Assembly: GCA_951799405.1 (NCBI GenBank)
Contig: OX637350.1
Coordinates: forward strand, 5,751,852 to 5,815,851
From: Agapetus fuscipes
Taxonomy: Eukaryota > Arthropoda > Insecta > Trichoptera > Glossosomatidae
Reading direction: 5' to 3'
Length of the DNA stretch: 64,000 nt
Shown piece by piece: positions 1-12,800 of the stretch. Under the pieces are notes generated by a model that did no database searches, was not told the origin of the DNA, and saw only the letters and a list, made by a program, of their open reading frames with translations. Numbering within the stretch: the stretch's first letter is position 1; every line of letters begins with the position of its first letter. Made by a program: the position numbers and the translations under genes.

Positions 1-90
1 ATTCTAAAACGCTTCCTACAAGTTCATATATTTTGAACGGTCAGCGCTGACGGTCAGCGCGTTATCAGCGCGACACTAAAACCAGCCTAA

Positions 91-881
91 TGCCCGCTTT
101 CCACTGCGAGCGGGAAATAGCTGAGCGGGAGGGGGAAATAGCTGAGCGGAGCGTAGTGAAATAGTTTTGGCCTTCCATTGCGAAAGAGTTGTAAAAAATA
201 ATGGTATTTGCCTTCCACAGCCAACGAGCTCGACGGAGTGAGCTAGGCGGGAAATGAGATGAGTCAGATGAAAGAGTTGTTTGCCTTCCATCTACAGCGG
301 GCTTAGCGGAGCCAACTAGTGTGTGACAGCTCGTTGCAGCCTAAGCCCAGATCAAACGTTTTAATTATTAATAAAAGAGTTTTTTTTTGTTTCAAAACAT
401 AAAAAGTAATGTATTATTTTGCTTTAAACATAATAAGTAGATGTTTGAAATAAAACATACATTTAATATTTTCAAATTTATAAAATAATGTATGATTTGT
501 TTTTGTAAATTATGTATGATGTGTTTTATCGCTGTCACGCAACTGCGCGGGCTAGCGCGGGGGGCACGGGGGAGCTGAGTCAGTTGAAAACTAGCGGCCG
601 AGACCATGACACAGCGGACCCATTTTTACTCGCTCAGTCCGCTCCGCTCACTCCGCTGTCGGTGGAAGCACTTCTATGAAATTTACTGTTGCTAGTCGAG
701 TGGAGTCCGTACGGAGTCCGCTGGAAACTCGCTCAACTCTGCGACCACTTTTGTAACTCTTTGTACTCGCTCAGTCCGCTCCGCTGACTCGCTGTCGGTG
801 GAAGCACTTCTATGAAATTTACTGTTGCTAGTCGAGCGGAGTCCGTACGGAGTCCGCTCCGCTCGCAGTGGAAAGCGGGCA
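91..881. mobile_element. MITE with TAA target duplication (PIF/Harbinger-like)
   Basis: The two ends are inverted copies of each other: 91-113 begins TGCCCGCTTTCCACTGCGAG and 859-881 is its reverse complement. TAA flanks both sides (88-90 and 882-884). A 3 bp TAA/TTA duplication is the usual signature of the PIF/Harbinger superfamily. No transposase is encoded. The right half holds a ~95 bp direct repeat (about 628-722 and 764-858) rich in AGTCCGCTCCGCT-type words. The short open frames here are by-products of that repeat. Confidence 0.75.
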
Positions 882-996
882 TAAGTGTATATATTTTGAG
901 AGAATACTCTTCTGAAGATGGCATTGTTAAGTCTGTCAAAAGTAATGAATTATATAATGTAAGTATATAGACTGTGTATTTGTAAATCTTCCAATT

Positions 997-3624
997 GAGT
1001 CATTCCATATGAAATCAACCAAAATATGTGTTTTTTTTTTTTTCACCAACTCCGATTTTCCTAAAATTTGGTACACAGACAGATACTACTTCAAATAGAA
1101 ACCGTGATTTTTTTTAGATTTTTGTGATGAATCGTTTCTGAAATATGGGGTCACCAATATTTGACCCCGGGTGACCTCGTTTGCGTATCGCGCCACGATT
1201 TTCTCAATAGATTCTTCCCTAATTATGCTACAGACCTCAATGAGGGCTCATTTTAAAGCTATTGAAAAGTTGTATGCAGAAAATATCATACACATACATT
1301 TTAATGGTAACATCTGGAGTTGTATGTTCTTACATCTGTTGGAGGTCAAAGGTCAATAGCTAAAATACTCCATCTTGGATTGTGCTGTAACTTTACATTA
1401 TTAAAGTACATACATGTATGAACAATTCCTGAAAATTTCAGCCTGTTATATTCAGGAGCTCTTTTGTAATAAATTATTATTTCAATAAAATGAAGTTATA
1501 GCCACATTGTGGTATCCCTATTCACAGCACTTTGTCCTGTATTTTAAATAAGCATTAAATTAAAAGGTGTACTGTTATCAATGTTGTTTGGTACAATTGA
1601 ATTAATGAAATTACCTTACTTCTTGAATCTTGACTCAAGAAGTCTTGTTGATTTGTCGCTGTCTTCTTTTTCATTTTGTATTTTCTTCCTCCACTTCCAC
1701 CAAGTTCGACGGAAGCAGTTGAAAGAACATCTTCAAGAGACACAACTAATTCGTCATCCCTTGCTGGATATGTGAAGGAAGGTGATGGTCCATTTAGATA
1801 CAGGAATCTGATTCGCAGTTCATTCGAAGTCTTCATTATCTTCAATACAAATCCAAGCCACCATTGGCCTTCGAAATTAACCATAACAAAATCATTCACC
1901 TCGCCAAAAGATACATTCTTATTAGTTGTTACCTATTAGTTACCTTTCTTATTACTATTCTTATTACTTATTAGTTACCACCTCTTCGTTTGAATCTGAA
2001 GTGGAAAACTGTTTCACTATCAAAGTATTTGTTGAAGTTGGGATAAATGCATGGAAACTGCGAGTCCCAGTAATAGGTTGGAGTAGGTTGAAACCATTAT
2101 TTAATATTTGCCTATTGACTTCAATATCTTCAGTTGGCACCAACTCGAAAACTCTGCTTTTGAGATTGTCTTTTGCCCATAGAAACAAGTCATGAGCAGT
2201 CATTATTTGGTTCTCACTTGGTCGTTGGAGACTTGCTCTAGCTGCTAGCCTCTTTACCAACCCGCCAACTCCATCACACGGCCCTTTGCCGTGTGATGTG
2301 GCAAAGAAATGCCATTCAGCTTGAATACCAAAATCAAGTTCATGATGACACAGATTAGCAAAAAAATTCTTGTTTTTATACTGTGATGCGGCTCCATCAG
2401 AGAAATAAAGTACTTTGGTTAAATGTTGGATTTTTTGCTGGAGAAGAGGAATTAGTAGTTTTTGAAAGGTGTAAACTGCTACTGTGTCGTGAACAAGTGA
2501 ATCGGATATAAATACATAACTAGTATACTCTAGTTTTGACTGATGCACATAATAACATACAAATGGGTGAAGTGTAGCCTGGCTATTGGTCCAGTGGAAG
2601 CCTTGTGCTGCATCTTGAACAATAAAGCTATAATTTTTGCGAAGTCACCTGATACAATTACTTCACCGGGCTGGAGCTTAGATTTTATTTGCTGAAGAAA
2701 AGCAGCCTGCTGTTTGGCAATAAAATCGTGATTTCGTAAAAGTTCAAGTTTATCAAAGAATGAATCGATGAAATCTCCTGTTGTTTTTGGACCGTATCGA
2801 GATTGCACCGATCGGTTGTCTGCCATTGTTCATAAGACACTTCATCAATTATGTTTTCATCGAACAACTTTTCCAAATCATCTCTCAACTTAGTTGTCCG
2901 TGGACAATATTGGCATAGTCCTAAGTGACAATCAGGCTGCTGATGGGATTGAGGAAATGTGAATTGAGGAATTAACATATAACTTATAAGCAAACACATT
3001 TATCAACACTAACATCATAAGTATAACCAAACAATATAGACAACATTTTGTCCAGAAAAAACAAGATGGATTTAAAATACAGGACAAAATTGTGCTGTGT
3101 AGGCCTATAGTTACACTACAATGCAGCTATTACTTGACATATTATAGAAATAATAATTTATTACTAAAGAACTCCTGAATATAACAGGCTGAAATTTTCA
3201 GGAATTGTTTATACATGTATTTTCTTTAATAATGTAAAGTTACAGCACAATCCAAGATGGAGTATTTTAGCTATTGACCTTTGACCTCCAACAGATGTAA
3301 AAACATACAACTCCAGATGTTACCATTAAAATGTATGTGTATGATATTTTCTGCATACAACTTTTCAATAGCTTTAAAATGAGCCCTCATTGAGGTCTGT
3401 AGCATAATTAGGGAAGAATCTATTGAGAAAATCGTGGCGCAATACGCAAACGAGGTCACCCGGGGTCAAATATTGGTGACCCCATATTTCAGAAACGATT
3501 CATAACAAAAATCTAAAAAAAATCACGGTTTCTATTTGAAGTAGTATCTGTCTGTTTACCAAATTTCAAGAAAATCGGAGAAAGTCATGAAAAATGATTT
3601 GGTTGAATTGACCTGGAATTACTC
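997..3624. mobile_element. DNA transposon with ~0.55 kb terminal inverted repeats, decayed
   Basis: Bases 997-1551 and 3069-3624 are inverted copies of each other, starting GAGT(C/A)ATTCCA, with some substitutions and short indels. AATT lies just outside both ends (993-996 and 3625-3628), either a 4 bp target duplication or the outermost part of the repeat. The interior carries the broken transposase-like frames on the minus strand. An identical-looking 62-codon open frame inside each arm (1171-1359 +, 3271-3459 -) is the same arm read twice, not a gene. The element lies upstream of the first integrin exon in this window, probably in an intron. Confidence 0.8.
1555..2999 (-). pseudogene. Transposase-like gene, frameshifted
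   Basis: Read on the minus strand, four overlapping or abutting frames (2999-2685, 2826-2530, 2548-1964, 1899-1555) continue one protein with frame changes between them. The best block contains FSDGAASQYKN, ATSHGKGPCDGVGG and VKRLAARASL. I know this motif set from many uncharacterised arthropod and cnidarian transposon proteins (some labelled cc8K15.2-like). An Asp in the DGA box and an Asp in the CDG box would suit a DDE-type nuclease, but that is inference. A zinc-finger-like stretch (CHLGLCQYC) lies near the N-terminus. The frameshifts make the gene inactive. The superfamily is not assigned. Confidence 0.65.
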
Positions 3625-3820
3625 AATTATAACTGTTTAAATTTCCCTTGGCTGGGTGATGTTGCAGCTCTAGGTGACTAGGATCCTCGGCAAGCAAAAA
3701 CAAAGCTAAATTAGTTAGCGACCCGGTAGTGTAATGTTATTTTTGTTCAGACTTGATAAAACTTAGTTTTTATTCTTGCGAGACAAATCCTGGAGCATTT
3801 AAAATTGATTTCTTTTACAG

Positions 3821-6800
3821 ATGAAGTCCACAAGTTGTCAGTGACTTATGCGCAAGCAGAAGATTACCCCGTGGATCTCTACTACCTTATGGATCTCAGT
3901 AAGTCCATGGAGGACGACAAAGCCAAGCTGTCTGCTCTCGGAAACCTGCTATCAGAGTCTATGAGAAACATAACCTCAAATTTCAAGCTTGGATTTGGAT
4001 CTTTTGTTGACAAAGTTGTAATGCCTTATGTTTCAACTGTACCTAAGAAGTAAGTATTTAAAATCTTAATTATTTATTGAATTATGTGACCAATGTCCCT
4101 CCCTCATACCAAATCTAAATATAATCTAATAGGTACACAGATGCTAAAATATGCTACAAGTACAATATCCTCATTGTAGAGCTAAAAAATGTAAGGTATT
4201 TTTTAAGATTTCCCTGTCTAATTAGGGTTTATCCAGGAACCCAGAATCTAACAGCTATGGAAATTTTGACATGAATTTGTATATCATGAAAAACCATTAA
4301 GTAAAAAAAAGAATAAGAAAAGTTGGTTTTTAATTGACAATCTTTCAGTTCATGAATATTTTGCGCTATTTGATTATTGTTGGAGATAATCCTTCCTGTA
4401 CACAATGCTCTACTTTGCTTGTTTATTAAAGTGATATTTGATGTTTAGATTGGCGAAGCCGTGTGACAAATGTGAAGCACCATATGGCTACCGTAACCAC
4501 ATGCCCCTTAGCACAGACACTAAGTCCTTCTCTGTAAGTCAAACGTGTTGATCATAGACAACTGACATCTAAGACAAATCCTCTGTTTCCCATCCGCTCC
4601 CAGTATCTTAGGTGCTCTTTCTTTCATTATGGTATTATCTGTACTCGTACACTTGTATTCCATATTTTATGGTTAAGGGCTTGTGGGGATATTCGTGAAT
4701 GACTTGTAGACCATTTGTTTTGTTTATTATGTGTATTCTGTATCTTTGTTCTGGAAGAAATTTACATTGCAATTATGTAAAACACTATTAAATATCTGAT
4801 ATTGATTAAATTGTACCTGTAGGCATTCACAGCCGCAGGTGGGACACTTGAGTCGTGTGGCCCAGAATCAGTAGCTGTGGTTCATCGGAATGGTTAGTTT
4901 CAGACGTTTCCCCCATATCTGTAGAAAACTGTCGCGGTTATGGACGAAAAATATGGTACTTACAGCTCCAATGGAGCACGGCTACCAATCCCAGACTAAT
5001 TTCTCAAACTTATATTGATTGATTGTCTTCATTAATGCACGTGAATATTTTATTGGTTCCCAAAAGTAAAGGGAACAGAGTGTATTTTTATCTTATAAAA
5101 ATAGTAAAAGGAAACATTAGTTGATTGCTTTATTCACAGTTTCAACCAGAACTCAGATGTAAGGTAGACTATCAGTTATCATTTTCTTTGACAGTAATTT
5201 TGGATATAGTTACCCAGAAAGTAAACTAAAAGTGCTCCTTTGCAGGGCCTATTGTTTTCTTACTTGCATCTGTATTTAGTTTGACAGTGATATGCATATT
5301 TTTATTTATTTTATCTATTGAATATCTGATATTTTATATTCGTTTTTTGTTGGTTATTGTCCAAGGGATGTTCTATAAAAGTTTATGAACTTCTTCTATG
5401 CTTCGGTGGTTGGATGGAAACATTTTATTATACTTATTTTATCTTCTGTATCACAGCTTAAGTTTTATTCATAGTTTGAAACTTGCCATTTTATTGGAGT
5501 ATGTTTCTATTTACTTTTACAGTTGGGTTACACAGCTTCATGCTTATCATTTCATCAAAATGGGTTTTGAATTTTAAGAAACTATGATGTATAATAAGGT
5601 CACAAACAGTGTCTGAATCATTTCTATATGATCATAAATTGCACAGCTGGGTGAGGTGCACTTTTGAATAGATGACAAAAAAATGTGTCATGGGTTTCAT
5701 GATAGGTGCTACTTGGTGACTGGTTAGAAATAAATATTGAAGATGCAAAACAGACATCAACAATGCTTGGGATTCATAGAGTAATAATTACTATAGAGGG
5801 CGCGTGTGCGACGTTTTCCATAGTGCCTGGTGTAAGCAGATGTTCTATAGCTACTTCATTATAGATATATGCAGCTGTAGTGATGTGCGCGCAACAAAAT
5901 ATGTTATTGATACTTTAAAATCCAAGATTTTAATCTAGTATCGAAAAATAAACTAAAGTTGTAATAAAAGCCTTACATTTAGGTTTAAACAGATCATATG
6001 TATGGGGATTAAGGTTTTACTGAAATTCGAAGTGGTAGAAAAACTGTGTTTCGTGGATTGACTACTACACGACCATTTTTGTTTTTCCTTATATTTGAGT
6101 TAAATTGGTTCTAATGCATGTAACAAAAGTCTCCTGCGTACCATATTTACTTGTTTATTATTTGTCAAAGATTTTAACACATTTCAATACAATATCAAAA
6201 CAATACAATAAATAATATAACCAAACACAAATCTGTAAAAGACATTTAAACAAAACATACGCAGCTTTGAATATTTGGTGCCTAGTCAGTTTTTTTGATG
6301 GCATCGACCCACTTCCGTAAATAATGCGTATTTTGTGGAAACCTATAAAAATACAAATAAGTATGAAATATTCAGTATTTTTTATTATTATTGACTTATA
6401 GGTTGGAATGAGGCTGACCACCCATACTGTAAAAAATGGTTCACTTTGGCAATGTCACCCCTGTTTCAGGGAAGGTCAGCAAAAGTTGTGGTGCTTATGT
6501 TCATTTGAGGTTTGGATTTTATTTGCAAGTACACATTCAGAATTTGTAAGCGCGAACTACACGTGTTGGTTTGTGGGCATACATCTGAAAGCTTTAAATG
6601 AATATATCCTTGCAACTTAGATTATAGATTGAATGCGATTTGATCGTCAACGAACGAACGTCATAGAGCCCAAGTAGTAAAAAAAAATCCACTTTTTGAA
6701 AATACTGAGGGGGCGGAATTCCATGTAATTGTAAAATTTAGCAAAATTTTTATGATTCTCATTGAATTTTAGTAATATGAACGAAATGTGAAGCGCATAT

Positions 6801-9800
6801 CGATATCACAAATATCAATATGCGCTTCACACAGCGCATCACTAGCAGAGCGGTGCTTAGCGGACGGGTAAAGGCGACGCGGTAACTCTCTCTCTTCACC
6901 CCCGCAACACAAAGTTTTAGATCGTTCGACTTGGCCAAATTTTGTACTCACCGGTGGAATGTTATGTAGCTATTCTTCTTTGTTTGCTTCCTTGTGTCAT
7001 TTTTACAAGTTTTAACACAACCATTCATCATTTTTACTAAGATAATTGAAATACAAGTCAACTGTCAAAAAATGGGAGCGCCCCCCCCGCGCGCCTGTCA
7101 GTTTGCGATCACGTGATCGGGTTTGGACCAATGAGACGATGTTCGCACTTCGAAGCAAAAAGTGCTTACTGTTCGCACTTGGAAAGGCTCTCTCTATGTA
7201 TATTATTACTCTATGTTGGGATTAAACTAAAGACTATCTGAACTTGTCGACGACCATACCATGTTGAAAGCACCGGTTCTTGTCCGATCACCGAAGTTAA
7301 GCAACATTGGGCGCGGATAGTACTTGGATGGGTGACCGCTTGGGAACACCGCGTGTCGTTGACATTTCTTTGACCGGTCCGTAGACCAGTGGCAACACTT
7401 CGGACTCGTAAATGGAAGGTTGTGGATTCGAATCCCGGCCGAGCACAAAAAAATATATCATTTATATTTCCAAATATGCTCTTTGCTGGGTTGCACAATT
7501 TATAAAAACCTTTACCGAAGACCGATCATTAAAGATCCATCCAGCCTCACAGCAACTGGGTCTTGCTTGAGAATTGGCGCTTTGTAGCGACGACCAAGCT
7601 TGTAAACAACACCTCTGCGGCACGTCAACAAGTGTCATAGACCCCTAGAGTCTCCGCACAGGATTTCTTAAAAAAAAAAAAATTAAATGTTTTTAGAGAG
7701 TATAATCTAATCTAAGCTGCAAAGATATATATCATTTAAGATTTATATTAAATGCATTCCCACAAGCAGACATGTATAATTTCGCGCTAACACATGCCGC
7801 ATGTGGACCTGCAATATAAAAACCCAATCTCAAATGAACATAAGCCCTGCAACTCTTGCCGTCCTTCCCTGAAACAGGGGTGACATTGGCAAAGTGAACC
7901 ATTTTTTTACAGTATGGGTGGTCAGCCGCATACCAACCTATAAGTCAAGGAACATTATACTGCCATATTGTACTGCCATTTTATAATGGGGTGGTATACA
8001 TATAAGTGTTTGTGTATTGAGTATTGAATTGAGCATTGTGCATGTGAGAGCACTTGGTAATGAGAGATGTGTTTAGTTTGGTGGAGCCCTGCAGTGGATG
8101 CGCCGCCCCCTACGGTTACCACAATGTCATGCCACTAAGCTCAAACACAGACGTGTTTGCCGTAAGTCATTTACTACTTGTTCTTGCTTTGCATGCTTTA
8201 CCTAATGAAATAACTTACGCCTAGCGCAGACGGGTCGAGTGTGAGTACACTACTTGATGAGTGTATGTGTGTCTGTCATGTTTACGCACTTATACACACT
8301 CACTTATTTTAGTAGGTGTGTAAGTGTACTCATAAACATAAACAGCAGGCACACATACACCACCCTTCTAATGCATTTGCATTTGACCCGTCTCAACCAG
8401 GCATTACTTGGTTTAGTTGTGCATGTCCGACGCCTGTTAACCTTAATTGTTTTGCTGTTAGTGCATTTTGCTCTTACTTGGTGATTAGATTGCGCTTGTT
8501 CATAAATCCCAACTCCCGTCATCCTTCTATTTACATAACTACTACCTTTACATCTCACATTACCCTTAAAAGATTAAACACCTCACCTGAACACAGTACT
8601 TAATGATATTTAATTTAATGCAGGTATATCGATACCTTATAGGTAAAATGAATAAGTGACATATTAAGCTAACGGGGGTTTCTCAGAAAAATCCACCTTT
8701 CTTCCTATTTTTTACGAGAGAAAAACCTAAGAAAGTGTGAAAATCCTGTAGTTAAAAACTTTCTCATGAGCACTACTTAATAATTAGTTCACTTACTATG
8801 AGAATTAACACACAATAACGTGTTATATCCACGATTTCTCAAATCAGTGAATCAGCACTTATTCAGTTTTACTTTTAAGATGGCGATATAATAAGCAAAG
8901 ATGCACCTTTAAACAATGTGTTCTTAGTAAAACAGCAGTTCAAAAAATGATATTGCTGACCTTAATACTTACCTGTTCTGATTAGATCAGCAACATAAGC
9001 AACATTGGACACGGATAGTAGTAGAACGCCTTCAAAATCAAACATTAATTTGGTGCATTCAAGAAATAAACATAACATGAATAATTTAATTAAGTAACTA
9101 AAGAAACAACTACTCAAATCACTCATATTCTCACCTAAATAAAATTGTGAATTAATACAATGTTGGTTGACCTTCAATTCACAAATTAATTTATATTATT
9201 ACCCTCACATTACACAATGGACTCTTCCCTCTGAAACAAACCTCTCCCTTTGTGTTTTTTATTTCAAAAATAAATTTCAAAATAATTGTGTTTTTATAAT
9301 AAATAAAAAAATGCTGCATGTATTATTGTAAATAAATTTATTTTTCAAATCAGTAGCATGTATTTCAAGATAATATAATTTAACTTATTGTGTATTTAAA
9401 AGTCTGCATTGTAATGTTGGTATTTTGTTTGGTGGTGTAGAAAGAAGTGGAAAATGCAGCCGTGTCGGGTAACTTGGATGCCCCTGAGGGAGGATTCGAT
9501 GCCATAATGCAAGCCATTGTTTGTAAACAACAAATTGGATGGCGGGACAATGCCAGAAGACTCCTCGTGTTCTCCACAGACGCTGGATTCCATTACGCCG
9601 GAGATGGCAAGGTACAATCCACTACATCATCTAAAATAACAAATACCCGTTACAGAAGAGTGGTTACATAACCTCTTTATGTTTGTTTTTAGTTGGGTGG
9701 GATCGTTAAACCTAACGATGGTGCTTGCCATTTGGATAATGATGGAAATTACACTTATTCTTCAATTCAGGACTACCCGAGTATTTCACAGATCAATTTG

Positions 9801-12800
9801 AAGGTAAAATTGCTCATAAACTATTCATGATGTTTTGTGGTTGTAATGTATTATTTTTTTAATGTTTTTACAATAGGGCAATTGCAGTGGTGGGGAAAAC
9901 GGTTTAAAATACTATGGTTGTGTAGGGTAAATTTCAAGGTTCACAACCATATATTTTTTATATAGTAAAAATAAATATATCATTGATAGTTTTCAAAAAT
10001 AAAATGTCAAGAATTTGAATCCCGCCAAAACGCATTGGGACCGAAAAAACACGCTATGACGTCAAAATTACGTAGATGGATCCATCGGTCTTAGAAGACC
10101 TAACGGTACACTCCATACATCGTGAGATCCATTGACGTCACATCCGCCTAAATAAAAAAATGAGCTGTTTTAGCGGAAATCGAAAATGGGCAAATTTTCC
10201 AAAGCTGTAATTTAAAAACTAAGCCAGAAATATATTTTTTTCAAACACAGATGCATTTTTTAAAAGGTAGTCTATCATTTTATGAAATAAAAAAAAAGTG
10301 AAATTACCCTATTGTTTTATGTGATTCAGGTGAAAGAAAATGCCATCAACGTAATATTTGCTGTGACCTCAGAACAGATCAAAGTATACGAAAGACTGAA
10401 GGAACACATTGAAGGATCATCATCTGGTGTTCTCTCTAACGATTCTAGCAATGTAGTCGATCTTGTCAGGAGTCAGTACGATGTAAGCATTTTATATCAA
10501 TTGATTGTGTTCACAATAAATCAATTCTTTAAATTTTTCTATGTACTGATCATTACATAATTTACAGAAAATCTCGTCCTCTGTTGAAATGAAAGATAAC
10601 TCAACCAGTGCAGTGCGTGTCACATATTATTCATCTTGCCTTGGGAATGGACCATTAGAGAAGACCAGCAAATGTGACGGCCTAAAGGTAACCACTAAAA
10701 CAAACTGAAACCTTTTATTTTATGTGATTTGTTTTACTAAAACACATTATCATTGTCTAGGTTGGCGATCAAGTCACATTTACTGCTGAGATTGTGGTGA
10801 CATCTTGTCCTAAGAATCGTCAGGAATGGAAGCAAGTGTTCCAGATATATCCTGTTGGCATCAGGGAGAGTCTTGTGGTGAACTTGGAGATGCTGTGTGA
10901 CTGTCCATGCGAGCAACCAGGCGACAAGGTCTAGAGTTTTATTATTTCTATTATGAAATTCCTTCCTTGTGTAAAAATCAAGTCATACTGTCATATATTT
11001 TTAAATAAAACACAGAAAAACAGCGCCATTTTCATTTCCGCTCGGCGCGCTTGACAATTGCTTTGGCCCTGAGTAAAAAATGTAATTAAGTTATTCTTAA
11101 TTAAATGAATCATTCATTAAATACAAAAAAGTTAATCATAAATTAACCCCTTTCTGAGTAGGTAGGAATTAAATGGTGTATTGCATTCCTCTTCACGAAT
11201 TTATCTTTAAAAAGTCTTAAATACTTTTGGTCATGAAAACCATGGACCTACCTTCTAAATTTCCATAGATAAAAATTTAGCTTCTATTCTTGAGAACAGT
11301 GGACTCAGCACAAAATTGAAAATAGATTAGTTTTCTGGACAAGCAAACGTCATACGTCGACTTGGGTCCTTAGCAAACAATAACAAAATATTTGTTGGTC
11401 TTTTCCCTAGTAAACCCCGATGTCAGTCGTCATAATTTTTCTGTCTATGAAATTTATGACTTAAATTTAATTGTTGTGTATTCTAAAGGTATATTTTTGT
11501 TGGATCGCAGGGCTTTGAGAGGAACTCTCCCAAGTGCAGTGGATTTGGCACATACACCTGTGGCGTGTGTGAGTGTGAGCCGCAGTACTTTGGGCGCATC
11601 TGCGAGTGCTCTGCCCACGATGTGCATGGCAGCGGGGCTGCCAGCGCTGTCTCTGGGGGCTGCCGGCCTGACAATGTCACCACCGTGGACTGTTCCGGGC
11701 GAGGCAACTGCATCTGCGGACAGTGCGAGTGCGAAAAACGATCGCAAGATGAGGTATGCACACTCTTACTGTTGAGTCGTACCCCGAGGCTTTTATATCT
11801 GACAAACATGAAATGAAAAAAAAATGCAAGAACTGGAAAAAATTGGCTGTTGATCTGTTCTGTTGCCGGATAAGGCTTTAAATTTTAATTCATAAATATA
11901 TTTTTTACAGATTTATTGTTAAGGTATTGATGTTTTATAAAGTTTGTAAGTTTACGCTTACACATGTTGGATGTATACTCACAAAAGAAAAACCAAACCT
12001 CAAATTAACATGAAATCTGTAACTCTCCGCTTTTTCTCAAACAAGGTTGTCATTGGCAAAAGTGTTTTTTTAGTACGGCTAGTCAGCCTCATAACTACTT
12101 ATTATTCGAAGAACTGCAGTCAGAAAAATCTATGTATTTAGTTTTTACATCATTCTTGTTCTTATGCATTATTATTGTCTTCAGCATGTATCTGGAAAGT
12201 TCTGCGAGTGTGACAACTTCTCGTGTGACCGCCACAACGGCCTGCTGTGCTCCGGCGATGACCACGGCCAGTGTGTGTGTGGGCAGTGCCAGTGCCAGGA
12301 GGGCTGGACCGGCAGTGCATGTGACTGCAAGGCCACCGTCGACTCCTGCATCTCCCCAGGTCAATATATACACAGATTTGTCACAAGGCAGTGGGACTTT
12401 TCCTAAATTTCTACGTCACGGCTTTTTATGGACATAGCAGCCAGGAAAACAGAGGAAAATCGACAGCTGATTGAAAAAATCTTAACCAATGCCTTATCTT
12501 CACTTAGTTTTAATTAAAAAGAACTTTTTTTATACAACACAGTTTGATTTTCACATTTTGAGTTAAATTGCCTAAGCGCTAACGGACTTTAACCGTCCAT
12601 CTTCAGAGGATAACATTCACTTAGTTTTATAACATACAAGCTTTGATACTCTGGCATAAATAGCAAGACTAGTAATTAGGTAGCTACGTTTTTTACCTGT
12701 TTACGTTTATTAACGAGTAACAAGGGTAAGGCCTTGCAGTGACAGTAGTCACAAAACGGTACTCTACAAATCATCATCAAGGAGCAAAATTGGTTAGTCC

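Larger units (their letters stand above)
5775..7215. mobile_element. Non-autonomous hAT-type element, 1.44 kb
   Basis: The 8 bp word TTGGGATT occurs directly outside both ends (5767-5774 and 7216-7223). The ends are imperfect inverted repeats starting CATAGAGTAATAAT. An 8 bp duplication with short inverted ends is the hAT signature. There is no transposase frame. It contains one copy of repeat R (6391-6630) and a hairpin (6786-6830). It lies between the two alternative integrin exons. Confidence 0.8.

Noticed and set aside
4823..4892. A possible extra integrin exon after TACCTGTAG
   Set aside because: It stays open in frame, but resembles no integrin sequence and would disrupt the I-like domain.
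7246..7363. A functional 5S rRNA gene
   Set aside because: It matches 5S but has substitutions, lacks a T-run terminator at its end and continues into SINE sequence.
8254..8603. Overlapping frames on both strands rich in His, Thr and Leu
   Set aside because: They come from a CACACT-rich intron stretch with no conserved motif or splice context.
11392..11816. Several overlapping frames on both strands around the integrin cysteine-rich exon
   Set aside because: Only the frame giving CGVCECEP and CICGQCECE is the exon (11511-11753); the others are shadows caused by high local GC.
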